64,000 nucleotides of DNA from Rhizomicrobium palustre (GTDB lineage Bacteria > Pseudomonadota > Alphaproteobacteria > Micropepsales > Micropepsaceae): NCBI RefSeq assembly GCF_011761565.1, contig NZ_JAASRM010000001.1:1116139-1180138 (forward strand). Reading direction: 5' to 3'. This document shows positions 42,022 through 50,664 of the stretch, in pieces. Every line of letters begins with the position of its first letter. The stretch's first letter is position 1. The translations under genes and the position numbers were made by a program. The notes under the pieces were generated by a model. It saw only the letters and a list, made by a program, of their open reading frames with translations, searched no databases and had not been told where the DNA came from.

Positions 42022-43887
42022 TCAATCGTCCAGGTGCAGGCGCACATCGACGCCGTTTTTCTGGCTCGATACATTCACGGCGATGGCGGGCATCGCCGCG
42101 CTGACGGCCTCGGCAACCTTCACCGGAACATTCGCCTTCGCCATCGCATCGCGCACGATGCGCTTCACATCCGGCACGTTATAGCTTTGCTGCTTATCCC
42201 GGCGGCGCTCCTCAGCGTCTTGCCGCGCGTCTTCGGCGCGTTCACGAGCGGCATCAGCCCGGTCTCTGGCCGCTTCCCGGCGCGCCTCTTCAGCATCGCG
42301 GCGCTTTTCGGCGGCATCGCGCTGCTGCTCGGCAATCTTCTGACGCATTGCATCGGAGGCTTCGCGCATGGCTTCACGCATCTGGCGCTGCGCCTCGGCA
42401 ATCTGGCGCTTGGCTTCTTCGGCCGCGCGGCGGATTTCCCCTTCATGCTCGGCGACGAGGCGCAGCTGCTCGGCTTTGGCGAGGCCTTTGGCGCGCTCGA
42501 TTTCGGCGCGTTGCTCGGCTTCGGCCCGGGCTTGATCCGCTTTCATCTCCGCAGCGGCGCGCTGGATATCGGCGCGGGTTTGCGCATCGAGATCTTTGAC
42601 ATCCCAGGTCCAGCTTTTGCTATCGCCCCCATTCTTCCAATGGAAGGCGATGTGATGTGGCGCCTTGGCGGATGGAGCGGGAGGAGCGGGCGGAGCAGCG
42701 GGAGCTGCCGGCGCGGCGGGAACGGGCGTAACATCTGGAGCCACGGGCGCTTCCGGGGGTTCAGGCGCATCGGGCACGTCCGCATCATCCGAGACGGCAA
42801 CCTGAACATGGCCGTTATCGTCTTTGATGATGGTCGTGCGGGTCGCATGCCCTTCACGAACTGCGTGCTTCGCAGTGGTCTTTGCAGCGGTGCTTTGCGG
42901 TTTAGGCGCTTCAGCGAGCACGGGACGCGCCAGCGCGATCACCGCCACCGCGACTGAGCCCAGAAGCGCGATCTTCAAGATATCCGCGCGGCTGACGCCT
43001 TTACGATTTCGCGCGCCGTTGAGGATGGCTTCCACCCGCGCATCCAGCATGGAGGGCTCAGCCATGGCAAGCGAGAGACCCGAATGCGAGGGGCGCGCCG
43101 CCGCGAAAGCCCGCGCCAGACCGACAAGATGTTCGGCATAAGCGCTCGCCTTCATGCCCGTGCACAACACGCAATCATCGGCGGCGGTTTCGCCTTCACG
43201 GCGCATGGCGTTGGACGCCACCCAGACGAAGGGGTTCGGCCAATAAAGCGCGCAAGCCAGAACCGCGATCAGCCGCGAGAGGCAATCCTTGCGCCGCACA
43301 TGCGCGGCTTCATGCAAGAGCACCGCTTCGAGACGCTGGCGCGGCCAGGTGACGGCGGTCTTCGGCAAAAGCACCACAGCGCGGAAAAAGCCAAAGGTGA
43401 TCGGCCCCGCTTCGCCCGGCACCGTGCGGATGCGCAGCTGCCAGCGAAGGCCTTTGAAACGCTCCGGCGCAATCCCATCAGGAATGAAGGGCACGGATTG
43501 ACGATAGAGCCCCGCCAGCACCACCGCGCCGTAAAGCGCCTTGGAGAGCACGAAAATCACCCCCATGGCCCAGAGCGCGATAAGGCCCATTACCACCGTC
43601 GCCAGATCGAGGCTGTGCTGAACCGGAGCAGCGGCAGGAAGGGTCATGGGGGCCGCCATGGCCGGCATCGCAGTCACCGGCTGTGGCTGAGGCAGGAACC
43701 ACACCATTTGCGAGGGCAGCACCGCCGCCAGAAACGGCAGCGCCAGCATCGCCGCAAAGGCGCCAGTATAGATGAGATGGGCTTTGCTGCCGCTCGTGCC
43801 GCGCGCCAGAAGGAAGGCGAGCGCCAGGATCAGACTGCCGCCGAAGAAGCATTCACCCGCCAGAAGAAGCGTGTTGAGGATGATCAT
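42022..43887 (-). CDS. M56 family (BlaR1-like) membrane metallopeptidase with charged coiled-coil C-terminus
   Basis: 621 residues. The N-terminal half is a BlaR1/MecR1-type membrane protease: several TM segments and HEAAHVRRKD (HExxH zinc site, 192-196). A last TM (about 304-326) leads to an extracytoplasmic part. Instead of a penicillin-sensor domain it has a Pro/Ala-rich stretch (about 370-415) and a long Arg/Glu/Ala coiled coil (about 440-565), then a small C-terminal domain. It is coupled by ATGA to the BlaI-type repressor gene, so the pair should form a signal-to-cleavage circuit, but the signal is unlikely to be a beta-lactam. Confidence 0.85.
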   Translation of the reverse strand: MIILNTLLLAGECFFGGSLILALAFLLARGTSGSKAHLIYTGAFAAMLALPFLAAVLPSQMVWFLPQPQPVTAMPAMAAPMTLPAAAPVQHSLDLATVVMGLIALWAMGVIFVLSKALYGAVVLAGLYRQSVPFIPDGIAPERFKGLRWQLRIRTVPGEAGPITFGFFRAVVLLPKTAVTWPRQRLEAVLLHEAAHVRRKDCLSRLIAVLACALYWPNPFVWVASNAMRREGETAADDCVLCTGMKASAYAEHLVGLARAFAAARPSHSGLSLAMAEPSMLDARVEAILNGARNRKGVSRADILKIALLGSVAVAVIALARPVLAEAPKPQSTAAKTTAKHAVREGHATRTTIIKDDNGHVQVAVSDDADVPDAPEPPEAPVAPDVTPVPAAPAAPAAPPAPPAPSAKAPHHIAFHWKNGGDSKSWTWDVKDLDAQTRADIQRAAAEMKADQARAEAEQRAEIERAKGLAKAEQLRLVAEHEGEIRRAAEEAKRQIAEAQRQMREAMREASDAMRQKIAEQQRDAAEKRRDAEEARREAARDRADAARERAEDARQDAEERRRDKQQSYNVPDVKRIVRDAMAKANVPVKVAEAVSAAMPAIAVNVSSQKNGVDVRLHLDD

Positions 43888-44288
43888 CGTCCTTCCTCCT
43901 TGGCTTTTTCGATCATAGCCGAGAGCCGGTCGAGCTGATCGCGGCTGAGCTTTGTGTCTTCCTGATTGAGGAGTGCCGCCACCACGCCTTCCACCGAGTC
44001 ATTGAAGAAGGTGGAAAGCATCGATTTCACGGCCTTTTGCGCCATCTTCTCGCGCGCCACTTTGGGCTGATAGACATAGCGCGGCCCATCCTGGGTGTGG
44101 CGCACATGGCCCTTCTTCTCGAGGATGGTCAGATGGGTGCGGATCGCCGTGTAGGTCGGCGGATCGGCGAGCGCCATCTCCACCTGCGCGGCGGTCGCCT
44201 GCCCGAGCTTGTAGAGCACATCCATGATTTCGCGTTCGCGCCGGGAAAGCCCCTCCCCGCCAGCGTCTTTCGCCTCTTTAGCAGCCAT
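43884..44288 (-). CDS. BlaI/MecI/CopY family transcriptional repressor
   Basis: 134 residues with the BlaI winged helix (LSRREREIMDVLYKLGQATA, then TYTAIRTHLTILEKKGHVRH) and a C-terminal dimerisation helix with a probable cleavage region. It represses its own operon until cleaved by the M56 protease encoded next. ATG 44288 lies 10 bases from an AT-rich inverted repeat, which is the likely operator. Confidence 0.92.
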   Translation of the reverse strand: MAAKEAKDAGGEGLSRREREIMDVLYKLGQATAAQVEMALADPPTYTAIRTHLTILEKKGHVRHTQDGPRYVYQPKVAREKMAQKAVKSMLSTFFNDSVEGVVAALLNQEDTKLSRDQLDRLSAMIEKAKEEGR

Positions 44289-44298
44289 TGCACCACCC

Positions 44299-44330
44299 TG
44301 CCAAAAAATTAGCACGCCAAATTTTTGGCA
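44299..44330 (-). promoter_or_regulatory. Candidate BlaI-type operator
   Basis: TGCCAAAAAATT-N8-AAATTTTTGGCA: 12-bp arms with one mismatch. It lies just upstream of the repressor start, in the place expected for autorepression. The sequence differs from the TACA/TGTA operators of Gram-positive BlaI. Confidence 0.6.
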
Positions 44331-44397
44331 CCACCCAGGGCTGCTGTCAACGTGGGGAAGTGATGAATTTGCTGTTAGGCGAGGGTAGGATGCCTCG

Positions 44398-44733
44398 ATG
44401 GCTCGGCTGCCCAACCACAGGTCCGCGATTTTGGATATCCGTAAGCTTGAGGAATATTGCCTCAACTCGGAGCATCCCCGTGGACAGCACAAAGCCCGCG
44501 TCTTTTATGAAGCCCTGGGCATCAACCAGAGTGATGCGTCATGGCTGCACCAGAGATTGCTTAGCGCATTGCAGGACACTGACGCCGAGGCTTTGGAAAC
44601 TGACGCGTTCGGAACTCGCTGGCGAGCCGATCTGCGGGTAGCACGACAAAATAAGGAAATTGTGGTAAGAACCATCTGGATAATCCGTACCGGAGAAGAC
44701 CAGCCTCGGTTCGTGACCTGTTGGGTATTGTGA
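44398..44733 (+). CDS. DUF6883 domain-containing protein
   Basis: 111 residues with the DUF6883 order: MARLPNHRSAILDIRKLEEY, GQHKARVFYEALG, then TIWIIRTGEDQPRFVTCWV at the end. This compact domain is common in toxin-like and immunity-like gene pairs; a toxin or nuclease role is conjecture. ATG 44398 follows GAGGGTAGGA. The stop and the next start share one base (TGATG), which implies tight coupling with the DUF4926 gene. Confidence 0.75.
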   Translation: MARLPNHRSAILDIRKLEEYCLNSEHPRGQHKARVFYEALGINQSDASWLHQRLLSALQDTDAEALETDAFGTRWRADLRVARQNKEIVVRTIWIIRTGEDQPRFVTCWVL

Positions 44734-44963
44734 TGGACGCGAAACTGCCGCCAAGACCATCGCCTATGGATGCCGTAGCCCTGCTCTCGGAGCGCCCGGC
44801 GGACAAGCTGGCCCGTGGGCAAGTTGGGACGGTCGTGGAAACCCTCGATGAAGCGACCGCCCTGGTCGAATTCAGCGATGATAATGGCGAGGCCTACGCC
44901 ATTGTGCCGGTTGCCCTGACGGATTTGATGGTCCTGCGTTACGCCCGCCTAGCGGCAGAATAA
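44733..44963 (+). CDS. DUF4926 domain-containing protein
   Basis: 76-residue SH3-like small protein with the DUF4926 pattern: MDAVALLSERPADKLARGQVGTVVE, here seen as VALLSERP and LARGQVGTVVE, then ALVEFSDDNGEAYAIVPV. It is the usual partner of DUF6883 and is translationally coupled to it. An antitoxin or immunity role is inferred from the pairing only. Confidence 0.75.
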   Translation: MDAKLPPRPSPMDAVALLSERPADKLARGQVGTVVETLDEATALVEFSDDNGEAYAIVPVALTDLMVLRYARLAAE

Positions 44964-45036
44964 CCCGCAAAGCGTGCAATCCCGCCTTGCGTCTTAGGAC
45001 TGCACAAAGGGGGAACGAGCCCTTATATTCCTCCCC

Positions 45037-47367
45037 ATGCATAACAACGGCATGGTGCCCAAGGGGCCTGGAGAGGTACGCGGCTTCGGCGAGATGACCG
45101 GGGCGGAGATCGCGGGGTTTGTGCCGCATCGCCCCTCGCGCCCGGAGAAATCCGAAGGCGGCAAGCGCTTCGAGCTGGTCAGCGAATATTCCCCCGCGGG
45201 CGATCAGCCTACCGCCATCGCTGATCTTGTCGGCGGTGTTAACGCCAATGAGCGCGATCAGGTGCTGCTCGGCGTCACCGGTTCCGGCAAGACCTTCACC
45301 ATGGCGAAAGTGATCGAGACGGTGCAGCGCCCCGCTTTGATCCTGGCGCCGAACAAGACCCTGGCCGCCCAGCTTTACGCCGAGATGAAAGGCTTCTTCC
45401 CCAATAACGCGGTGGAGTATTTCGTCTCGTACTACGACTACTACCAGCCGGAAGCCTATATCCCGCGCACCGACACCTATATCGAGAAAGACTCCTCCAT
45501 CAACGAGGAGATCGACCGCATGCGCCATTCGGCGACGCGCGCGATTTTGGAACGCGATGACGTGATCATCGTGGCCTCGGTGTCGTGCATCTATGGTATC
45601 GGCGCGGTGGAAACCTATTCCGGCACGGCGCTCAGCATCCAAAAAGGCGAGCGCATCGACCGCAATGATTTGATGCGCGATCTTTCCGCCCTGCAATACC
45701 GCCGCAACGATGCCAATTTCGTCCGTGGTGCCTTCCGGGTACGCGGCGATGTGATCGACATTTTCCCGGCGCATTATGAAGACCGCGCTTGGCGCGTGGA
45801 ACTTTTCGGCGATGAGGTCGACAGTATCAGCGAATTCGATCCCCTCACCGGGCGTTCGGCGGGCGTGCTCGATCAGATCAAGATTTACGCCAACTCGCAT
45901 TATGTCACGCCGCGCCCGACGCTCGCGCAAGCGATGAAAGGCATCAAGGCGGAGCTGATCACCACGCTGGAGCGCTTCCGAAAGGAAGGAAAGCTGCTTG
46001 AAGCGCAGCGGCTGGAACAGCGCACCACCTTTGATCTGGAGATGATCGAGGCGACGGGTTCTTGTGCGGGCATCGAAAACTATTCGCGCTGGCTGACAGG
46101 ACGCAAACCCGGCGAGCCGCCGCCGACCCTGTTCGAATATCTGCCCGATGATGCGCTGGTCTTCGCCGACGAAAGCCATGTGACCGTGCCGCAGATCGGC
46201 GCCATGTATAAGGGCGACTATCGGCGCAAATCGACGCTTTCCGAATATGGCTTCCGCCTGCCCTCCTGCATGGATAACCGGCCGCTGAAATTCGATGAGT
46301 GGGACGCGATGCGCCCGCAAACCGTTTATGTCTCGGCGACGCCCGGCAATTGGGAGATGGACCGCACCGGCGGCGTTTTCACCGAACAGGTCATCCGCCC
46401 GACCGGCTTGATCGATCCGCCGGTGGAAATCCGACCTGTCGAAAGCCAGGTGGATGATCTCATCAGCGAATGCCGCATCGTGGCGAAGAAAGGCTATCGC
46501 GCCCTCGTCACCACGCTGACCAAGAAAATGGCCGAAGACCTCACCGAATATATGCATGAGCAGGGCATTCGCGTACGCTATATGCATTCGGATGTGGATA
46601 CGGTGGAGCGCATCGAGATCATCCGCGATCTGCGCCTGGGCGCCTTCGATGTCTTGATCGGCATCAACCTGCTCCGCGAGGGCCTCGACATTCCCGAATG
46701 CGCCCTAGTCTGCATTCTCGACGCCGACAAGGAAGGCTTCCTCAGAAGCGAGACCAGCCTGATCCAGACCATCGGGCGCGCGGCGCGTAACGTCGACGCC
46801 AAGGTCATTCTTTATGCGGATCATGTCACCGGCTCGATGGAGCGGGCGATGGCCGAAACCACGCGCCGCCGCGAGAAGCAGCAGGCCTATAACGCCGCCC
46901 ATGGCATCACGCCGCAAAGCGTGAAGAAGAACATCGCCGACATCATGGGCTCGATGTATGAGCGCGATCACGTCACGGTCGGCCAAGGCGAGCTCGGCTT
47001 CGCTGAGGACGGCAAGGAGTTCATCGGCCACAACATCAAGGCGCATCTCGCCGATCTCGAAAAGCGCATGAAGGAAGCCGCCGCCGATCTCGAATTCGAG
47101 GAAGCCGCGCGGCTGCGCGACGAAATCAAGCGCCTGACGGTGGTCGAGCTTGCCATCTCCGACGATCCCTTCGCGCGGCAGTCCCAAGTAGAAAATGCCG
47201 TGGATCAAGCCTTTCTCGACGCGGTGCGCGACGGCGCCGACCCCATGGCGGGCCTTGGCGGCAAACCGAAAAAAGCCTCGCGCTCGGCGGCGGGCAAAGC
47301 GGGCGGCAAAGGCAAACGGCTGGATAGGCCGGGCCGCCCCAAAACCTTCGGCAGCCGGAGCAAGTAA
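45037..47367 (+). CDS. uvrB: UvrABC excinuclease subunit B
   Basis: Damage-verification helicase of nucleotide excision repair, 776 residues. Landmarks: entry [17 protein letters not shown], Walker [14 protein letters not shown] (about 79-91), beta-hairpin [17 protein letters not shown], motifs DESHVT and NLLREGLD, and a C-terminal UVR motif for UvrC ([20 protein letters not shown], about 666-685) before a basic Gly/Lys tail. The first 40 residues are variable, so ATG 45052 or 45094 could also serve; no start has a strong ribosome binding site. It is flanked by accessory genes on both sides. Confidence 0.96.
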   Translation: MHNNGMVPKGPGEVRGFGEMTGAEIAGFVPHRPSRPEKSEGGKRFELVSEYSPAGDQPTAIADLVGGVNANERDQVLLGVTGSGKTFTMAKVIETVQRPALILAPNKTLAAQLYAEMKGFFPNNAVEYFVSYYDYYQPEAYIPRTDTYIEKDSSINEEIDRMRHSATRAILERDDVIIVASVSCIYGIGAVETYSGTALSIQKGERIDRNDLMRDLSALQYRRNDANFVRGAFRVRGDVIDIFPAHYEDRAWRVELFGDEVDSISEFDPLTGRSAGVLDQIKIYANSHYVTPRPTLAQAMKGIKAELITTLERFRKEGKLLEAQRLEQRTTFDLEMIEATGSCAGIENYSRWLTGRKPGEPPPTLFEYLPDDALVFADESHVTVPQIGAMYKGDYRRKSTLSEYGFRLPSCMDNRPLKFDEWDAMRPQTVYVSATPGNWEMDRTGGVFTEQVIRPTGLIDPPVEIRPVESQVDDLISECRIVAKKGYRALVTTLTKKMAEDLTEYMHEQGIRVRYMHSDVDTVERIEIIRDLRLGAFDVLIGINLLREGLDIPECALVCILDADKEGFLRSETSLIQTIGRAARNVDAKVILYADHVTGSMERAMAETTRRREKQQAYNAAHGITPQSVKKNIADIMGSMYERDHVTVGQGELGFAEDGKEFIGHNIKAHLADLEKRMKEAAADLEFEEAARLRDEIKRLTVVELAISDDPFARQSQVENAVDQAFLDAVRDGADPMAGLGGKPKKASRSAAGKAGGKGKRLDRPGRPKTFGSRSK

Positions 47368-47420
47368 GCACGCGCCTCTTGCACGCGGGCTATCACATAC
47401 GGAGTCGGTCACACCAAAGC

Positions 47421-47619
47421 TGTCATTCCCGGCCGAGCAGAGCGAGCATTTCGCGAGCGCCGCGAGGGGAAGGGAACCCAGGTTGAACCGGCAAGACGAT
47501 CTCAAAGAAATAGTGCGGAGTTTGGTATATTTTGAAGGCACCAAACAGGCTTCAACACCTGGGTTCCCTTCCCCTTCGCCCATCTTCGCGCTGCTCGATG
47601 CGCTCGGCCGGGAATGACA
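47421..47619. repeat. Large palindromic element downstream of uvrB
   Basis: 199-bp element: 18-bp perfect outer arms TGTCATTCCCGGCCGAGC/GCTCGGCCGGGAATGACA and inner arms AAGGGAACCCAGGT/ACCTGGGTTCCCTT around a unique centre. It is related in arm style to the TGTCATCCCGG family. Its right end adjoins a truncated XRE gene, as if the element had landed in or deleted that gene. Confidence 0.85.
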
Positions 47620-47640
47620 GTGAGGTTTAAAGTCGCGCGC

Positions 47641-47736
47641 ATGGAGAGCGGCCGCACCCTGCCCTCCACCTCATCGCTGGTGAAATACGCCAAAGCCGTG
47701 GGGCATAAAGTCGAGATCGAGCTCAAGGCGGGGTGA
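47641..47736 (+). pseudogene. C-terminal fragment of an XRE/HigA-type antitoxin
   Basis: 31 codons reading MESGRTLPSTSSLVKYAKAV then GHKVEIELKAG. This is the end of an XRE helix-turn-helix antitoxin (normal form: sRiESGr..PSl.TL.kyA.A.G..v.i.l). In-frame KVAR immediately upstream extends the match to 47629. The HTH itself is absent; the palindromic element ends 22 bases before the ATG. No toxin gene is adjacent. Confidence 0.6.
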
Positions 47737-47811
47737 TCAGCGCCCACCCACAGTCGGTCCGCTCGCAAGCAGAATTAGATCTGCCCCCGGATTTTTTCGG
47801 AAATTCGGAAT

Positions 47812-48618
47812 CTAAATTGCATAGGAAGAAACAGCAAAATCGAGCAGGCGCCTCACATATGGCGCTTTAATAAAGTGGACAAAACTTCCACCTGCTCGAT
47901 TAATCACCCCAGCGAATTTCAAAGTGAGATGACCATCAAAGACGATAGCGAAAACAGGCCCGCCAGAGAAACCGTTCGGATCGACGTGCATCTCTGAAAG
48001 CAATTTGCATCTACCAACTGCTGGGTCTGAAATTTGCCCATTCGGATCACAAAGCAGTGCACGAACTGCCCTCCCAACGCAGTTCGCTTCGGCAACATCG
48101 TAATTCTGATCCGCAAATGCGCATCCAAATGCTAAGTAAAGGATGACGTCATCACCATCACTAAGGGCGGCAGCATTGTCGAAATGAAAAAACGTCCGTT
48201 CAATTTCACTGGAATTATCTGCTTGCCTGGTAAATTCAAAAGCCGATAGATCGGTGTAATCGCTGTCCGCCAACTTCGGCGAATTGCAATATGTGTATCC
48301 TGCTGAGCTGATGAACGCTTGTGTTTCCGAAACTAAAACGCCAACATCTACGATCGACACGCCAGCCAACTGATGTTTCGTCGAAATGAGAAATTTCTTT
48401 CCAAGGTAATTCAATCCAGTTGCTGACCCCAATAGTTGGAAGGGGTATGCTTCATCATGCGTAAAACACACTAAATTCTGAGCAAATAGGTGGAGCCGCA
48501 ACTGAAGGGAATCCGCGGGTATAAGTACTCCGTGGACTTCGACGCTCGTCCGCGTCTTTCGGTCGAGCTTACCTAAATTTGGGTGCCTATTAAAAAATTC
48601 TGCGAGCCGATCAACCAA
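47812..48618 (-). CDS. Trypsin-like serine peptidase domain protein, low-GC accessory gene
   Basis: 268 residues with a probable S1 peptidase triad: His in FLISTKHQL (about 82), Asp in DYTDLSAFEF (about 124), Ser in DPNGFSGGPVFAI (about 218). There is no signal peptide and no PDZ domain, so it should act in the cytoplasm. Base composition is much lower in G+C than the neighbours, with codon use to match, which points to transfer. The only start in the upstream open frame is TTG 48618 (an in-frame stop lies at 48655-48657), so a 5' truncation is possible. Cytosolic proteases of this kind occur in defence islands; this role is inferred. Confidence 0.6.
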   Translation of the reverse strand: MVDRLAEFFNRHPNLGKLDRKTRTSVEVHGVLIPADSLQLRLHLFAQNLVCFTHDEAYPFQLLGSATGLNYLGKKFLISTKHQLAGVSIVDVGVLVSETQAFISSAGYTYCNSPKLADSDYTDLSAFEFTRQADNSSEIERTFFHFDNAAALSDGDDVILYLAFGCAFADQNYDVAEANCVGRAVRALLCDPNGQISDPAVGRCKLLSEMHVDPNGFSGGPVFAIVFDGHLTLKFAGVINRAGGSFVHFIKAPYVRRLLDFAVSSYAI

Positions 48619-49244
48619 GCAACTAGAGACCTGTTTGTATGGAGCGGAAGCACATCATCTACGTCTCGCCCAGCATGTTCGCTATTTGGTGCAACTTTGT
48701 GCTGGGGCATAACCGTAAGCGGATACGCTTGAGAAGACTAGGCCAGAATTGCGGTTCAGCCTCACCATTTTCGGCCACTCCCCCGCAACGCAAAGTCGCA
48801 TACTGTCACAGTAAGAGCCTTTCCTGAGACGGCAAGAACCTCGATAGCCGGGGCGGTGTTTGCCTTCGCAGAAACGCCCACCTTGAAGCTCCCCTCCTCC
48901 CTCCCCACATCAAACACTGCGCCTCTTGCGCTGTTGTTTGACATTGCTGGTGAGAACAATATGCAGGCCGCGTTTTTGATCGCGTGATTTTCGCGTGCGT
49001 TCAAAGATTTACCGTCCAAATCGCCGATTTGTTTTCGCGTTTTTTATCGCCACACTCGAACACGCCTCCACCCGCCAGGCCCCGCCCAAACTTTCCGGCG
49101 ATAAGCGCGCGCTATCAACGCGTTAGCGGGAAAAACGGGCATTCGAACGTAAATTTTTCATTTTCCTATCCCCGCTCTATCCCCGCTTCATCCCCGCGCC
49201 CAGGCGCCAAGACTCAGCTACACTCGCTCAAGTCCGGGGGTGCC
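48619..49244. other. Gene-free stretch, lower GC
   Basis: 626 bp between the peptidase and the DUF695 pseudogene. Two weak ORFs (48639-48827 plus, 48762-49019 minus) lack family features and good ribosome binding sites. An AT-rich part (49000-49060) and a triple 11-nt repeat (49166-49198) lie near the 3' end. Confidence 0.5.
49166..49198 (+). repeat. Three tandem 11-nt direct repeats
   Basis: CTATCCCCGCT twice, then TCATCCCCGCG, with an 11-base period (one helical turn), 47 bases before the DUF695 start. Confidence 0.6.
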
Positions 49245-49695
49245 ATGGGCTGGGAGTATTTCTTCTGCGAGATCGGCGGCGAAGCGGCAGTGATGGCCGT
49301 GGACCGCAGCCTTAAGGCTGCCGCAGAAAACACGTCCCTACCTCGTCTATATGCGTGTCTATAAATCGCCCAGGCTCGATGTCACGCTGGAGCAGGGCGA
49401 AGAAGCGCGCCTCTTCGAAGGCATCGAGGCTTTTGTGGAGCGCATCGCGGCGCTCTTCGATGCCGTCTATGCCGGGCGCAGCAGCACCGCCGAAGCGCGC
49501 GTCTATGTTTTCTATGATGGCGAAGGGCGCTATTTGCAGCGCTGGCTCGAGCGCAGCTTCAAAAGCCTTGGCGACTATGGCTATGAGCGCTCCATCGGCT
49601 GGGGCCGCGATCCGGAATGGAAAGTCTATCGCGATTTTCTTCTGCCCGGCCCCAAGGAGCGCGAGGCCATCGCTACGCGGGCACTGAAAGCCTGA
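49245..49695 (+). pseudogene. DUF695-family gene interrupted by a frameshift
   Basis: The first frame (ATG 49245, behind GGGGG) reads MGWEYFFCEIGGEAAVMAVD and RSLKAAAE, then runs to a stop at 49364 after a non-homologous end. The family sequence goes on in another frame as TRPYLVYMRVYKSPRL, and reaches 49695 with YVFYDGEGRYLQRWLER. Removing one A from the AAAA run at 49327-49330 would restore one protein of about 150 residues (EFYFC...YLVYMRV... as in DUF695). It is a fresh mutation, a sequencing error or a slippage site. Confidence 0.65.
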
Positions 49696-49803
49696 GCAAG
49701 GCACGCGCGGCAAATTCGCCGCACCTGTATATGAAATGGACAGATTGGGAACTTGGCCCCCCTGCCCCCGTTCTTCCGGCACGAGCGGAGGAGTTCTTTT
49801 TTC

Positions 49804-50646
49804 ATGGCTTTGCGTAAGGTATTGGTGGCGTCCCTGTTGTGCGGCGCGGTGGCGATGAGTGCGGCTTGGGCCCAAGACCCGCAGCCTTCAAGTGCAAGCG
49901 GCAACGTCGCTTCGGAAGTGCCGCAGGAAGGTGAATCCAATTGGGCGGGCTACGCGTCCCTTGGCGCCAGCTTGCTGCCCGAATATGAGGGCTCCAACTC
50001 CTATATTCTGATGCCTTATGTGGAAGGGCGGCTGAACTACAAGAATTATTACGCGCGCTTCGAAGGCGGCACGCTGCGATTCAATCTGATCGACAACGAA
50101 GCGTTTCATGCGGGCCCGTTGATCGGCTTCCGGCGCGGACGCGGCAATGTCAATTCGCCGGTACATTCCTTCAAGCATCTCGACGATACCGAGACCGCAG
50201 GCGGCTTCATCGAATGGGAGCATGTCGCCGAAGACCCGCGCTCCGGCGAGACGGTGTATCTCACCGCCGATAATGCCGTATACGGAGAAAAAGGCGGCTG
50301 GCAGATCGTTCTGCGCGGCACCGCGCGCCGCCCCATCGAATGGGTGAACCCGGGCTTCATCGTCTCCCTGACCGGCGATCTTTCCTGGGTCTCGCGGCCT
50401 TATATGCAGAAGTATTTCGGCGTCACGCCATCGGATTCGATCGCCAGCGGCATGCCGATCTATACTCCGGGCGATGGCTTCAACCGCGCGGGCGTGGCGC
50501 TGTCGGTGGATCAGTTCTTGTCGCGCCATTTCAGCGTCGGGCTTCGCGGCTATTATGCGAGCCTGCTCGGCAAGGCATCGTCGAGCCCGGTGACCTCATC
50601 GTCGGATCAGTTCTTCGCGGGTGTGGTGGCGGGCTACGTGTTGTAG
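49804..50646 (+). CDS. MipA/OmpV family outer membrane protein (second copy)
   Basis: 280 residues: a signal peptide (AAWA-QDPQ, about 23), a short linker, and a beta-barrel from AGYASLGASLLPEYEGSNSY, the MipA signature. Barrel strands such as LMPYVEGRLNYKNYYARFEGG follow, and the last strand is FFAGVVAGYVL, without a terminal aromatic residue. ATG 49804 follows CGGAGGAG. It is a distant paralogue of the product of 19482-20282, with no regulator beside it. Convergent with the three mini-protein genes. Confidence 0.82.
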   Translation: MALRKVLVASLLCGAVAMSAAWAQDPQPSSASGNVASEVPQEGESNWAGYASLGASLLPEYEGSNSYILMPYVEGRLNYKNYYARFEGGTLRFNLIDNEAFHAGPLIGFRRGRGNVNSPVHSFKHLDDTETAGGFIEWEHVAEDPRSGETVYLTADNAVYGEKGGWQIVLRGTARRPIEWVNPGFIVSLTGDLSWVSRPYMQKYFGVTPSDSIASGMPIYTPGDGFNRAGVALSVDQFLSRHFSVGLRGYYASLLGKASSSPVTSSSDQFFAGVVAGYVL

Positions 50647-50664
50647 CCCGCGCAAGCCTCACAT

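Noticed and set aside
42022-44330. Beta-lactam resistance sensor system (BlaR1/BlaI)
   Set aside because: The M56 protein has no penicillin-binding sensor domain and no beta-lactamase gene is adjacent.
48639-49019. Two small ORFs between the peptidase and DUF695 loci
   Set aside because: They lie on opposite strands and overlap, with no convincing ribosome binding site and no recognisable domain.
49166-49198. CRISPR array
   Set aside because: The units are 11 nt, directly adjacent and without spacers; no cas genes are present.
44398-49695. Prophage or insertion sequence around uvrB
   Set aside because: The patch has accessory and broken genes and a palindrome, but no integrase, transposase or phage structural gene, and no attachment-site repeats were found.
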